From Streptomyces sp. TLI_171 (GTDB taxonomy: Bacteria > Actinomycetota > Actinomycetes > Streptomycetales > Streptomycetaceae), in NCBI RefSeq assembly GCF_003610255.1, contig NZ_RAPS01000001.1, forward strand, positions 5,607,001-5,671,000: 64,000 nt of DNA. The letters are read 5' to 3'. The notes under the pieces are model-generated. The model saw nothing but the letters and a program-made list of their open reading frames with translations, searched no databases and had not been told where the DNA came from. Of the stretch, positions 23,646 through 32,135 are shown in pieces. The position numbers and the translations under genes are program-made. Within the stretch, counting starts at the first letter, position 1. Each line of letters begins with the position of its first letter.

Positions 23646-24158
23646 ATGCCGTACCGACTCGACGTCATCCAGGGGAACTGGCCCGCGGACGAGCTCGGGA
23701 AGGGGGTGGAGGGCCTGCTCGCGGACAGCACGGTGCTCAGCCTGGCCACGGCGGGCCACGAGCGCGGGCCGCACGCCAACCTGGCCTTCTACGCCTTCGA
23801 CGCCGAGCTGGTGCTGTACTTCGTGAGCGAGCGCTCCACCCGGCACAGCCTGCTGCTGGCCGAGGACGCCCGGGCCGCCGGCACCGTGCACCTGCCGCCG
23901 CCGGTCTTCGGCGAGCAGCTGCGCGGCATCCAGCTCAGCGGCAGCGCGAGCGAGGCCTGGGGCCGGCAGGCCGAGGCCGCGCTGGCCGCCTACCGGGGCC
24001 GCTACCCGGACTTCGCCACCGACCCCGAGGTGCGCGAGCAGTTCCTGGCCGGGCGGGGCGCGGCAGCGCTGTACCGCTTCCAGGTGGAGGAGCTGACCGC
24101 CGTGGACGAGCCGCGCTTCGGCCGCCGCAACTACCTGCACGCGAAGGTGGTGCGCTGA
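23646..24158 (+). CDS. Pyridoxamine 5'-phosphate oxidase-like flavin-binding protein
   Basis: 170-aa member of the PNPOx-like split-barrel family (FMN or F420 binding). Visible: VLSLATAGHERGPHANLAFYAFDAELVLYFVSERSTRHSLLLAEDARAAGTVHLP, the usual core, and the C-terminal YRFQVEELTAVDEPRFGRRNYLHAKV. It has no obvious catalytic residues beyond flavin contacts, and the substrate is unknown. GAGG about 9 bases before ATG 23646. Its TGA stop forms part of a TGACGG-T-CCGTCG palindrome. Confidence 0.85.
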   Translation: MPYRLDVIQGNWPADELGKGVEGLLADSTVLSLATAGHERGPHANLAFYAFDAELVLYFVSERSTRHSLLLAEDARAAGTVHLPPPVFGEQLRGIQLSGSASEAWGRQAEAALAAYRGRYPDFATDPEVREQFLAGRGAAALYRFQVEELTAVDEPRFGRRNYLHAKVVR

Positions 24159-24204
24159 CGGTCCGTCGGGCCCCGAGCGCGGACATCCGGGCCGAGGTTG
24201 GCCA

Positions 24205-24222
24205 AGGTTGTATGGACAACTC
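24205..24222. promoter_or_regulatory. GntR-type operator-like palindrome upstream of the FAD oxidoreductase gene
   Basis: AGGTTGTATGGACAACTC contains GTTGT-ATGG-ACAAC with two-fold symmetry. It shares GTTG-N6-CAAC and most other positions with the sites at 33383 and 38979, with the same centre. It lies 71 bases before the start codon, so it can cover the promoter. Confidence 0.65.
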
Positions 24223-24292
24223 TTGCGGTCGGTTCACCTCGCCGACGCGAGGTGGACGACCTGCGGCCACCTCGACGCCGGAGCCTGTCCGC

Positions 24293-25414
24293 ATGAGAGT
24301 CATCGTCGTAGGAGCAGGCGTGCTCGGCAGCATGCACGCCTGGCAGGCCGTCGAGCGCGGCCACGAGGTCGTCCACCTGGAGCGCGAGAGCGAGGCGCGC
24401 GGCGCCTCCGTCCGCAACTTCGGCCTGGTCTGGGTCAGCGGGCGCGCCGCCGGGGAGGAGCTCGAGGTCGCGCTGCGCGCCCGCGAGCTGTGGGAGCGGA
24501 TCGGCGAGCGCGTCCCCGGTCTCCGGTTCCGGCCCAACGGCTCGCTCACACTCGCCCGCACCGAGGCCGAACTCGCGGTCGCCGAAGCCGCGGTGAAGCT
24601 CCCCGACGCCGAGGCCCGGGGCTACCGGCTGCTCGGCCCCGACGAGGCCCGGGCGCTCAACCCGGCCCTGCGCGGACAGTTCCTCGGCGCCCTGCACTGC
24701 TCCCGGGACGCCGCCGTCGAACCCCGGGTCGCCCAGCCCGCGCTGCGCGCCGCGCTGGAGGCCAGTGGCCGCTACACCTTCCTGCCCGGACGCGAGGTCC
24801 GCGAACTGGTCGGCGACCACGCCGTCCGCGACGACCACGGGCAGCTGCACCGAGGCGACCTGGTGATCCTGTGCACCGGCGCCTGGCTCGGCGGGCTGGT
24901 CCGCGAACTCGCCCCCGACCTGCCGGTCCGCCGGGTCCGCCTGCAGATGATGCAGACCGACCCGCTCGGCGAGACCCTCACCACCTCGGTCGCCGACGGC
25001 GACTCGTTCCGCTACTACCCGGCCTTCGCCGGCCCCGAGCTCGACGCCCTGCGCGCCGCCCAGCCGCAGCCGCCGGTCGCGGACGAGCACAAGATGCAGC
25101 TGCTGATGGTGCAGCGCCAGGACGGCGGCCTCACGGTCGGCGACACCCACGAGTACGACCAGCCGTTCGGCTTCGACGTGGTCGAGGACCCGTACGAGCA
25201 CCTGGCCGGCGTCGCCGAGGAACTGCTCGGCCGCCCGCTGCCGAAGATCCGCCGCCGCTGGGCCGGGGTCTACGCCCAGTGCACCGACACCACCCGGGTG
25301 GTGCACCGCCAGCAGGTCGCCGCCGGCGCCTGGCTGGTCACCGGCCCCGGCGGCCGCGGCATGACCTGCTCCCCGGCCATCGCCGAGGCCACCGCCGACG
25401 CCGCCGGCCTCTGA
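24293..25414 (+). CDS. FAD-dependent oxidoreductase of phosphonate clusters (TIGR03364/PbfD-like)
   Basis: 373-aa glycine-oxidase-type flavoenzyme. It begins with the dinucleotide-binding motif VIVVGAGVLGSMHAWQAVERGHEV and HLERESEARGASVRNFGLVWVSG, and ends with the GPGGRGMTCSPAIAE FAD-contact segment. The sequence matches the FAD oxidoreductase family that sits next to phosphonatase-like hydrolases in phosphonate loci; a characterised member oxidises N-methylated aminoethylphosphonate to phosphonoacetaldehyde. The next gene, 45 bases on, is exactly such a hydrolase. An operator-like palindrome lies upstream. The precise amine substrate is inferred. ATG at 24293 fits the motif position. Confidence 0.88.
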   Translation: MRVIVVGAGVLGSMHAWQAVERGHEVVHLERESEARGASVRNFGLVWVSGRAAGEELEVALRARELWERIGERVPGLRFRPNGSLTLARTEAELAVAEAAVKLPDAEARGYRLLGPDEARALNPALRGQFLGALHCSRDAAVEPRVAQPALRAALEASGRYTFLPGREVRELVGDHAVRDDHGQLHRGDLVILCTGAWLGGLVRELAPDLPVRRVRLQMMQTDPLGETLTTSVADGDSFRYYPAFAGPELDALRAAQPQPPVADEHKMQLLMVQRQDGGLTVGDTHEYDQPFGFDVVEDPYEHLAGVAEELLGRPLPKIRRRWAGVYAQCTDTTRVVHRQQVAAGAWLVTGPGGRGMTCSPAIAEATADAAGL

Positions 25415-25459
25415 GCCACCCGAGTGACCGTCAACTCCGTTCGACCGCAAGGGCAGACA

Positions 25460-26140
25460 ATGACCACGCACGATGTGACCCTGGTGGTGCTCGACATGGC
25501 CGGCACCACCGTCGCCGACGACGGCCTGGTGGAGCTCGCCTTCGCCGCCGCCGCCCGCTCGCAGGGCGTCGAGACCGGCAGCCCCGAGCACGCCGCGATG
25601 CTGGAGCACGTCCGCGCCACCATGGGCGAGTCCAAGATCTCCGTCTTCCGCCACCTGTTCGGCGAGGAGGATCGCGCGCAGCACGCCAACCTGGCGTTCG
25701 AGACCGCGTACGACGACCTGGTCGGCCAGGGCCGCTGCGAGGCGCTGCCCGGCGCGGCCGAGGCGATCGCCGAACTGCGCGGCCAGGGCCGGAAGGTGGC
25801 GCTCACCACCGGCTTCTCCCGCACCACCCAGGACCGGATCCTGGCCGCGCTGGGCTGGCAGGACATCGCCGACCTGACGCTCTGCCCGGCCGAGGCCGGC
25901 CGCGGCCGGCCCTACCCGGACATGGTGCTGGCGGCCCTGCTGCGCACCGGCACCGACTCGGTGCGGCAGATCGCGGTGGCCGGCGACACCGGCTACGACA
26001 TGCTCACCGGCGCCCGGGCCGGCGCCTCGGTGGTGGCCGGCGTGCTGACCGGCGCGCACGACGAGGCCCGGCTGCGCGCCGACGGCGCCACCCACGTGCT
26101 CGCCTCGATCGCCGAGCTCCCCGCGGTGCTGAAGGGCTGA
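25460..26140 (+). CDS. Phosphonatase-like HAD hydrolase (TIGR03351)
   Basis: 226-aa HAD-superfamily enzyme close to phosphonoacetaldehyde hydrolase PhnX. The nucleophile loop LVVLDMAGTTVADDG has Asp at residue 12, as in PhnX (DWAGTT). MGESKISVFRHLFG places a Lys at ~59, where PhnX has the Schiff-base lysine at 53. LTTGFSRTTQ and VAVAGDTGYDM (as AVAGDTGYDML) are HAD motifs II and IV. It would hydrolyse the C-P bond of phosphonoacetaldehyde formed by the preceding oxidoreductase. ATG 25460 chosen for the motif position, with AGGGCAG upstream. Confidence 0.9.
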   Translation: MTTHDVTLVVLDMAGTTVADDGLVELAFAAAARSQGVETGSPEHAAMLEHVRATMGESKISVFRHLFGEEDRAQHANLAFETAYDDLVGQGRCEALPGAAEAIAELRGQGRKVALTTGFSRTTQDRILAALGWQDIADLTLCPAEAGRGRPYPDMVLAALLRTGTDSVRQIAVAGDTGYDMLTGARAGASVVAGVLTGAHDEARLRADGATHVLASIAELPAVLKG

Positions 26141-26232
26141 CCCCGCCCGGTTGTCCGCCGGACGGCCCCGGGCGACGCCCCCGGGGCCGTACGGTGCTGG
26201 CCTGACGGGCATTTGCATGCTTGTCTGATGGC

Positions 26233-27462
26233 ATGTCGGTGTCACTGAGGTCGCTCGGAGTGCTCGCCCTCGGCCTGGTGCTGCTCACCGGCTGCGGATC
26301 GCCCGGCTCGGGCGGCGGTGCGGCCTCGCCCAGCCCCAGTCCCAGCCCGAGCAGCGCCGAGCCGAGCGGGAGCGCCGTGCCCAGCAGCCCGAGCCCCACG
26401 CCGTCCCCGACGCCCCCGCCCACGCCCTCGCCGACACCGTCGCCGACCCCGACCCGGGACGCCGCCGAGCTCGCCGGGCAGCGGATCGTCTACTCGTACC
26501 CCGGCACCGTCGTCCCCGCCGAACTGCTGCAGCGGGTCCGCGAGGGCCGGGTGGCCGGGGTGATCTTCTTCGCCGAGAACGTCGGCAGCGACGCCGCCGC
26601 GCTGAGCACCGCCGTCGAGGAACTGCGGCAGGCGGAACAGCACAGCCCGCACCCCCGCGCGCTGCTGCTGATGACCGATCAGGAGGGCGGCCTGGTCCGG
26701 CGGGTGCCCGGCGGGCCCGCGCAGTCCGCGAAGGACGTCGGCCGCTCCGCCGACCCGGTCGGCGACGCCACCCGCACGGGCAGGCAAGCCGCCGCCGCGC
26801 TCGCCGCGTTCGGCCTCAACCTCAACCTGGCGCCCGTCCTGGACGTCTACCGCACGCCCGGCGACTTCGCCGACAGCGCCCAGCGCTCCTACAGCACCGA
26901 CCCCGCCACCGTCGGCAAGCTCGGCTCCGCCTTCATCAAGGCCCAGCAGGGCGCCGGCGTCGCCGCCACCGCCAAGCACTTCCCGGGCCTGGGCAGCGCC
27001 GCCACCGGGGCCAACACCGACGAGGAAGCCGTCACCCTGACCACCTCGCTGGACCAGCTGCGCACCGTCGACGAACGCCCCTACCGGGACGCCGTCGCCG
27101 CCGGCGTCAAACTGGTGATGCTCTCCTGGGCGGTCTACCCCGCGCTCGACCCCGGCCACCCCGCCGGGATGTCCACCGCCGTGGTCCGGGACGAACTCCG
27201 CGGCCGCCTGGGCTTCCGCGGCGTCACCGTCACCGACGCGCTGGAGGCCAAGGCACTGGCGCCGGTCGGCGGCACCACCCAGCGCGCCCTGGCCGTCGCG
27301 CACGCCGGCGTCGACCTGATCCTCTGCTCGGCCCGCGACGTCGGCCAGGGCGACCAGGCCGCCGCCGCGCTCGCCGCCGCCCTCGGCTCCGGTGAACTCG
27401 ACCGGGCCGAGTTCACCGCCTCCGCGGACCGGGTCGACGCGCTGCGCGACTCGCTGAAGTGA
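26233..27462 (+). CDS. Glycoside hydrolase family 3 lipoprotein (NagZ-type beta-N-acetylhexosaminidase)
   Basis: 409-aa exported lipoprotein. The N-terminus SLGVLALGLVLLTGCGSP ends in a lipobox with Cys at ~22, followed by a ~55-residue Ser/Pro/Thr linker (SPSPSPS, PTPSPTP units). The catalytic TIM barrel carries GH3 motifs: LLLMTDQEGGLVRR, LNLNLAPVLDV, AQRSYSTDP, AATAKHFPGLGSA (the KHFPGxG motif of NagZ), VMLSWAVYPALD and VTVTDALEAKAL with the nucleophile Asp. It probably trims N-acetylglucosamine from wall or chitin fragments outside the membrane. Start ATG 26233; a TTG four codons upstream is possible. Confidence 0.9.
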   Translation: MSVSLRSLGVLALGLVLLTGCGSPGSGGGAASPSPSPSPSSAEPSGSAVPSSPSPTPSPTPPPTPSPTPSPTPTRDAAELAGQRIVYSYPGTVVPAELLQRVREGRVAGVIFFAENVGSDAAALSTAVEELRQAEQHSPHPRALLLMTDQEGGLVRRVPGGPAQSAKDVGRSADPVGDATRTGRQAAAALAAFGLNLNLAPVLDVYRTPGDFADSAQRSYSTDPATVGKLGSAFIKAQQGAGVAATAKHFPGLGSAATGANTDEEAVTLTTSLDQLRTVDERPYRDAVAAGVKLVMLSWAVYPALDPGHPAGMSTAVVRDELRGRLGFRGVTVTDALEAKALAPVGGTTQRALAVAHAGVDLILCSARDVGQGDQAAAALAAALGSGELDRAEFTASADRVDALRDSLK

Positions 27463-27465
27463 CGG

Positions 27466-28077
27466 TCAGCGGAAGGCGAGGGCGATCAGGGCCACGCCGA
27501 CGGCGACGAACAGCCCCAGCCGGAAGGCGGCGACGCGCAGCGGAATCTCCGGCTCCCGGTGCTCGCTCGGGGTGAGCGGCGGTCGGTCCCGGGCCGGCCG
27601 CCGCGGCAGTGCGGCCATCCGGCGCACCGGTAGCGGGGAGGCCACCGTCGCTGCGTCGTCCGGGTGTTCGGGCCAGCTCGGCGACGCGCCGGTCGCCTCC
27701 CGGTACAGGCCGGCCAGGCGGCGCCGGGCCACCGCGGTCGGCGGCGGGTTGTGCGCCGGGTCCGGCCAGCGCAGCATCGCCAGCCGGCGTGCCGGATCGC
27801 GGAACCGCCACTCGAAGGCCATGAGCTCGTAGGCGGTCAGCGACTCGTCCAGGAAGTTCCACCGCCCGGCCTCCTCGAAGTGGCAGTGCCACCGCGACCG
27901 GAACGGCGGCTTCCGACTGTCGGGATCCGGGTAGGAGTAGGCCGCCGCCAGCGCGTGACGCACCGCCAGATCGGCCGGGAAGCTCGACAGCAGCCCGCGC
28001 AGCCGTCGCCGGGCCACCTCCACCCGGCCGTCCCGGAGATCGGCCGCGGTCTTCGCCAGCGTGGATTCGACGCTCAT
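27466..28077 (-). CDS. Uncharacterised protein with C-terminal membrane helix (DUF6584-like)
   Basis: 203-aa protein. The soluble N-terminal ~115 residues are helical with a TPR-like start (VEVARRRLRGLLSSFPADLAVRHALAAAY) and Trp-rich (GRWNFLDESLTAYELMAFEWRF). A basic Pro-rich stretch follows, and the last ~20 residues are hydrophobic (RLGLFVAVGVALIALAF), a tail anchor. It resembles a family common in Streptomyces without known role. It converges on the GH3 gene with three bases between the stop codons. Confidence 0.75.
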   Translation of the reverse strand: MSVESTLAKTAADLRDGRVEVARRRLRGLLSSFPADLAVRHALAAAYSYPDPDSRKPPFRSRWHCHFEEAGRWNFLDESLTAYELMAFEWRFRDPARRLAMLRWPDPAHNPPPTAVARRRLAGLYREATGASPSWPEHPDDAATVASPLPVRRMAALPRRPARDRPPLTPSEHREPEIPLRVAAFRLGLFVAVGVALIALAFR

Positions 28078-28150
28078 GGCCCCGGATCGTGGCCGCCCAC
28101 CGGACGTCGCGTCAACCGCGTTTCGGCAGGTGGGGCGGAGGGGGCCGGGG

Positions 28151-28471
28151 TCAGTGCGAGGAGCGGAGGTTGAGCAGGACCACGCCGACGATCACCAGCG
28201 CGATGCCGCACCACTGGAGGCGGCCCAGGGACTCGTCGAAGAAGGTCGCGCCGATCGCGGCGACCGCCGCGGTGCCCGCGCCGGACCAGACGGCGTAGGC
28301 GACGGAGACCGGGATGTGCTTGAGGGCGCGGCCGAGCAGGGCGAAGGAGAGGACGTAGCCGGCGGCGACGGCGAGGCTCGGCCAGAGCCGGGAGAAGCCG
28401 TCGGTGAGCTTGAGCAGGCTGGTGGCGCAGACCTCGCTGGCTATCGCCAGGGCGAGCAGCAGGTACGGCAT
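28151..28471 (-). CDS. Small multidrug resistance (SMR/EmrE) family transporter
   Basis: 106-aa protein with four membrane helices and the SMR signature: LLLALAIASEVCATSLLKL with the essential Glu14, FALLGRALKHIPVSVAYAVWSGAGTA and GIALVIVGVVLLNL. Works as an antiparallel dimer exchanging protons for small cations. Its ATG overlaps the stop of the HAD gene by one base, so the two are coupled. Confidence 0.94.
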   Translation of the reverse strand: MPYLLLALAIASEVCATSLLKLTDGFSRLWPSLAVAAGYVLSFALLGRALKHIPVSVAYAVWSGAGTAAVAAIGATFFDESLGRLQWCGIALVIVGVVLLNLRSSH

Positions 28472-29130
28472 CAGGCGGCGGTGAGCGAGGAGAGGAAGCC
28501 GAGGTCGGCCTGCTCCAGACTGGCCAGCACGGTGATGCCGTCGGCGGCCGGGATCGGGACGGCGGACGGCACCGCGAGGACCGCGCAGCCCGCCGCGCGG
28601 GCCGAGGCGACGCCGGTCGGGGTGTCCTCGACGGCGACGCAGGCGGCCGGGGCGAGGCCGAGCCGGTCGGCCGCGGTCAGGTACGGGTCGGGCGCGGGCT
28701 TGGTGCGCGGGGTGTCCTCGGCGGCGAGCGTGGTGGTGAACCAGTGCCGGCCGAGCGAGTCCAGCACCAGGTCGACCACCCGGCGCGGGGACGCCGAGAC
28801 CAGGGCGGTCGGGACGTGGGCGGCGTGCAGCGCGGTGAGCAGCGCCAGCGCGCCCGGGCGGGGGACGATCTCGGCGGCGACCTTGCCGGCGAAGCTCTCG
28901 TTCAGCCGCGACACCAGGTCCGCCTCCGGGCGTGCGGTGCGGCTGGTGCGGTGCAGGTGGGCGGCGGTGTGCTCGACGGCCTGACCGAGGACCTCCGGGA
29001 GGTCGGCGTCGGTCAGGGTGAGGTCGAGTTCGGCGGCGAGCTCGGCCGCGGCCTGCCACCACAGGTGCTCGGTGTCGACCAGGGTGCCGTCCATGTCGAA
29101 CAGGACGGCGGAGGGGCGGGATGCAGGCAT
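28471..29130 (-). CDS. HAD family hydrolase (beta-phosphoglucomutase-like subfamily)
   Basis: 219-aa haloacid-dehalogenase-type phosphatase. Motif I is AVLFDMDGTLVDTEHLWW (DxD), motif II TALVSASPRR, motif III Lys in RTKPAPDPYL and motif IV VAVEDTPTGVASARAAG. A helical cap follows motif I. Likely a sugar-phosphate phosphatase or mutase; substrate unknown. Cotranscribed with the SMR gene and separated from the ABC operon upstream by a terminator. Confidence 0.9.
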   Translation of the reverse strand: MPASRPSAVLFDMDGTLVDTEHLWWQAAAELAAELDLTLTDADLPEVLGQAVEHTAAHLHRTSRTARPEADLVSRLNESFAGKVAAEIVPRPGALALLTALHAAHVPTALVSASPRRVVDLVLDSLGRHWFTTTLAAEDTPRTKPAPDPYLTAADRLGLAPAACVAVEDTPTGVASARAAGCAVLAVPSAVPIPAADGITVLASLEQADLGFLSSLTAA

Positions 29131-29224
29131 GGCGGTACCTTACGGTGGATTTCGGGCGCGGCCGGGGGTGCGACGGGGCGGGGCCGGACGGCCGCGGGCC
29201 GTCGCCCTCCGGGGCACGCAGGCG

Positions 29225-29248
29225 CCCGCGCCCCGGGCGGGGCGCGGG
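29225..29248 (-). terminator. Terminator of the phosphonate-type ABC operon
   Basis: CCCGCGCCCC and GGGGCGCGGG pair perfectly around a 4-base loop, 8 bases past the stop of the ATPase gene on the minus strand. Confidence 0.75.
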
Positions 29249-29256
29249 AGTTGACG

Positions 29257-30333
29257 TCAGCTCGGGTTCGTCGCGCGGTCGACGAGGACGGGGCGGGCGG
29301 GGAGGGTCAGGGTGGCGCGGGTGCCGACGGGGAGGGTGGCGGCGGCCTCGGTGGGGAGGTCGGACTTGATCTCGGTGCCGTCGGCGAGGCGGACGGTGAG
29401 CCGGGTGACGGCACCGAGGAAGGAGGCGGCGACCACCTGGGCGGGGCCGTCGTCGGAGGGGGCGAGTTCGACGTTCTCGGGCCGGACCAGCACGTGCAGG
29501 TCGCCGTCGGCGGGCAGCGCGCCGTCCACCGGGTGGCGGCGGCCGAGCACCTCGACCTCGCCGTCCCCGGCCCGGGTGCACCGGATGCGGCTCATGGTGC
29601 CGACGAACTCGGCGACGAACGCGGTGGCCGGGCGGGAGTACAGCTCCGAAGGGGCGGCGCACTGTTCGAGCCGCCCGGCGCGGAGCACGGCGACCCGGTC
29701 GGCCATCGAGAGGGCCTCCTCCTGGTCGTGGGTGACGAACAGGGTGGTGATGCCGAGTTCCTGCTGGAGGCGGCGGATCTCCTCGCGCAGCGACAGCCGG
29801 ACCTTGGCGTCGAGCGCGGACAGCGGCTCGTCGAGCAGCAGCACCCGCGGCTGCAGGGCGAGCGCGCGGGCCAGCGCGATGCGCTGCTGCTGGCCGCCGG
29901 ACATCTGGTGCGGGTAGTGGTCGGCGCGCTGCGGCAGGCCGACGAGTTCCAGCAACTCCTGGGCGCGCCTGCGGCGTTCGGCCTTGCCGGCGCCGCGCAT
30001 CCGCAGGCCGAAGGCGACGTTGTCGGCGGCGGTGAGGTGCGGGAAGAGGCTGTACGACTGGAACACCATGCCGGCGTCGCGCTTGTGGGCGGGGATCCGG
30101 GTGATGTCCTCGCCGTCGACCAGGACCTCGCCGGAGTCGTGGGTCTCGAACCCGGCGAGGATGCGCAGCGCGGTGGTCTTGCCGCAGCCGGACGGGCCGA
30201 GCAGGGCGAGGAGTTCGCCCGGACGGACCGTCAGGTCGAGGCCGTCGAGGGCGGTGGTGGTGCCGAACTGCCGCCGCAGCGAGCGGAATTCGACGGTGGC
30301 GCTGGTGGCGGGGGCGACGGTGGCGGTGCTCAT
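29257..30333 (-). CDS. phnT: ABC transporter ATP-binding protein (PhnT-type, aminoethylphosphonate importer)
   Basis: 358-aa ATPase of the polyamine/iron/AEP import class. Walker A LLGPSGCGKTTALRIL, Q-loop VFQSYSLFPHLT, signature MSGGQQQRIALARAL, Walker B RVLLLDEPLSALD and H-loop FVTHDQEEAL are all present; the C-terminal ~110 residues form the TOBE regulatory domain (LHVLVRPENVEL, VTRLTVRLADG). Last gene of a four-gene operon with two permeases and a binding protein. The substrate assignment comes from the phosphonate genes around it and not from this protein alone. Confidence 0.9.
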   Translation of the reverse strand: MSTATVAPATSATVEFRSLRRQFGTTTALDGLDLTVRPGELLALLGPSGCGKTTALRILAGFETHDSGEVLVDGEDITRIPAHKRDAGMVFQSYSLFPHLTAADNVAFGLRMRGAGKAERRRRAQELLELVGLPQRADHYPHQMSGGQQQRIALARALALQPRVLLLDEPLSALDAKVRLSLREEIRRLQQELGITTLFVTHDQEEALSMADRVAVLRAGRLEQCAAPSELYSRPATAFVAEFVGTMSRIRCTRAGDGEVEVLGRRHPVDGALPADGDLHVLVRPENVELAPSDDGPAQVVAASFLGAVTRLTVRLADGTEIKSDLPTEAAATLPVGTRATLTLPARPVLVDRATNPS

Positions 30334-30352
30334 GGGTGGTCTCCGGGAAGGC

Positions 30353-31180
30353 TCAGGAGGTGGCGGCGGTCTTGTGGCGGCGCTCCCGGCCGGCGGCGGC
30401 CAGCAGGAGCAGCAGCACCCAGGTGATCAGCAGGCTGAGCACGGACACCGCGACGGACATCTGGCCCTGGCTGTTGCCCACGGAGTAGATCCACACGGCG
30501 AAGGGCTGGTAGCCGAGGATCGAGGCGGTGGTGAACTCGCCGAGGACCAGGGCCAGGGTGAGGAAGGCGGCGTTCAGCAGCGCGCCTCGCAGGTTCGGCA
30601 GGACCACCGAGACGACGGCCCGCGGCCAGCTCGCCCCGCAGTTGCGGGCGGCCTCGACCAGGGTGGGCACGTCCACGGCGCGCAGGCCGGAGTCCAGGGC
30701 GCGGTAGGCGAGCGGCAGCGCCATCAGCACGTAGGCGACGACCAGCACCAGCGGGAACTCGGGCTGCTGGACGAACACGAAGGTCTGGAAGAACGGCGTG
30801 TCCATCAGGTAGTCGGGGCCCCAGCGGAGCACGCCGATCAGGCCGGCGGTCAGCGCGACCGGCGGCACCACCAGCGGGAGGGTGCAGACCACTTCGAGCA
30901 CCGGGCGCAGCCGCGGCGAGCCGATCCGGACCGCGATCATCGCGGGCACCAGCAGGAGCAGCAGCACCACCACGGTGACGGCGGCGAGTTCCAGGGTGAG
31001 CACCAGGCTGTCGGTGAAGCCCTCGGCGGACAGCAGGCCGGTGTACGCCTCGAAGGAGATGCCGTCCCGGTCGTCGATCGAGAACCACACCGAGGCGGCC
31101 ATCGGGACCAGGAAGTACAGGCCGGCCAGCAGCAGTACGGCCCCGCGCCAGACCCGCAGACGGGAGATCAGCTGAGCCAT
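30353..31180 (-). CDS. ABC transporter permease, second subunit (PhnV-type)
   Basis: 275-aa inner membrane permease with about six helices. The EAA loop for contact with the ATPase reads LVEAARNCGASWPRAVVSVVLPNL. ATG at 31180 follows GGAG and overlaps the preceding permease gene by 13 bases, so translation is coupled. In-frame sequence further upstream belongs to the antisense of nothing conserved and is not used. The family is that of putrescine/iron/AEP permeases. Confidence 0.9.
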   Translation of the reverse strand: MAQLISRLRVWRGAVLLLAGLYFLVPMAASVWFSIDDRDGISFEAYTGLLSAEGFTDSLVLTLELAAVTVVVLLLLLVPAMIAVRIGSPRLRPVLEVVCTLPLVVPPVALTAGLIGVLRWGPDYLMDTPFFQTFVFVQQPEFPLVLVVAYVLMALPLAYRALDSGLRAVDVPTLVEAARNCGASWPRAVVSVVLPNLRGALLNAAFLTLALVLGEFTTASILGYQPFAVWIYSVGNSQGQMSVAVSVLSLLITWVLLLLLAAAGRERRHKTAATS

Positions 31181-32127
31181 CGGGCACTCCGGCGCTGGAG
31201 GGGCAGGTAGACGGCCATCACGAGGACGGCGACGATGATCATGTCCAGGCTGAGCGCCAGCGCCAGGTTGCCCTGGCCGACCAGCACGTTGCCGGACAGC
31301 GCGTCGGCGATCTGACGACTGATCAGCGGGACGGTCGCGCCGACCATCGCGGCGGCGGTGGCGTACGCGGCGAACGCCGAGCCGAACAGCAGCACGAAGC
31401 CGCCGAGCAGCGAGGGGAACAGGATCGGCAGCGCGATGTGCCGCCAGTACTGCAGCGTGGTGGCCCGGTTGTTCTGGGCGGCCTCGCGCCACTGGACCCG
31501 CAGGCCCTCCAGCGCGGGCGTGATGGTGAGCACCATCAGCGGCACCAGGAAGTACAGGTAGGTGACGGCCAGGCCGGTGAAGCTGTACAGCGACCAGCCG
31601 TGGTCGGTGAGGTGGAACATCCGGGTCACCTCGCCTGCGTTGCCGAGGGTGGCGACGAAGGCGAACGCCAGCGGCAGTCCGCCGAAGTTGGCGAGCACGC
31701 CGGAGGCGGTCAGCACCGCCTCGCGCAGCATCCGGAACCGGGAGGTCAGGACGGCCTGGGCGATCGGCACGCCGAGCACGGTGCCGATCAGCGCGGTGAG
31801 CGCGGACAGCTTGATGCTCGACAGCAGCGCCGTCCAGTACGCGCCCTGCACCGAGTCGGTGAGGTTGGCGGTGGTGAACGCGCCGGCGCCGGTCTCCGCG
31901 TCGCTGGAGACGGTGAACGCCCCGGTGACGATGGCGACGGCCGGCAGGCCGAAGCCGATCAGGAAGAACGCCAGCAGCGGCACGGTGGCCAGCCAGGAAC
32001 CGCCGCGCAGCAGGCGGCGCCCGACGGGCGGCGGGGCGGGGGAGGAGGTGACGGGGCCGGGAGCCCCCGGGCCGCCGCTGGTCTCAGCGGCGGCCGGGGT
32101 CGGCACCGGGGTGGGAGCCGTGGTCAT
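31168..32127 (-). CDS. ABC transporter permease, first subunit (PhnU-type)
   Basis: 319-aa permease. A Pro/Ala-rich cytosolic start of ~45 residues is followed by the first helix (LATVPLLAFFLIGFGLPAVAIVTGAF) and the periplasmic loop typical of first subunits. The EAA-type loop reads WREAAQNNRATTLQYWRHIALPILFPSL. The gene lies 8 bases after the binding-protein gene and overlaps the next permease. Confidence 0.9.
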   Translation of the reverse strand: MTTAPTPVPTPAAAETSGGPGAPGPVTSSPAPPPVGRRLLRGGSWLATVPLLAFFLIGFGLPAVAIVTGAFTVSSDAETGAGAFTTANLTDSVQGAYWTALLSSIKLSALTALIGTVLGVPIAQAVLTSRFRMLREAVLTASGVLANFGGLPLAFAFVATLGNAGEVTRMFHLTDHGWSLYSFTGLAVTYLYFLVPLMVLTITPALEGLRVQWREAAQNNRATTLQYWRHIALPILFPSLLGGFVLLFGSAFAAYATAAAMVGATVPLISRQIADALSGNVLVGQGNLALALSLDMIIVAVLVMAVYLPLQRRSARWLS

Positions 32128-32135
32128 GTCGGTGA

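Noticed and set aside
28471..29130. HAD hydrolase as a further phosphonate-cleaving enzyme.
   Set aside because: It has the DMDGT nucleophile loop of phosphoglucomutase-type enzymes and no phosphonatase-like lysine motif, and a terminator separates it from the importer operon.
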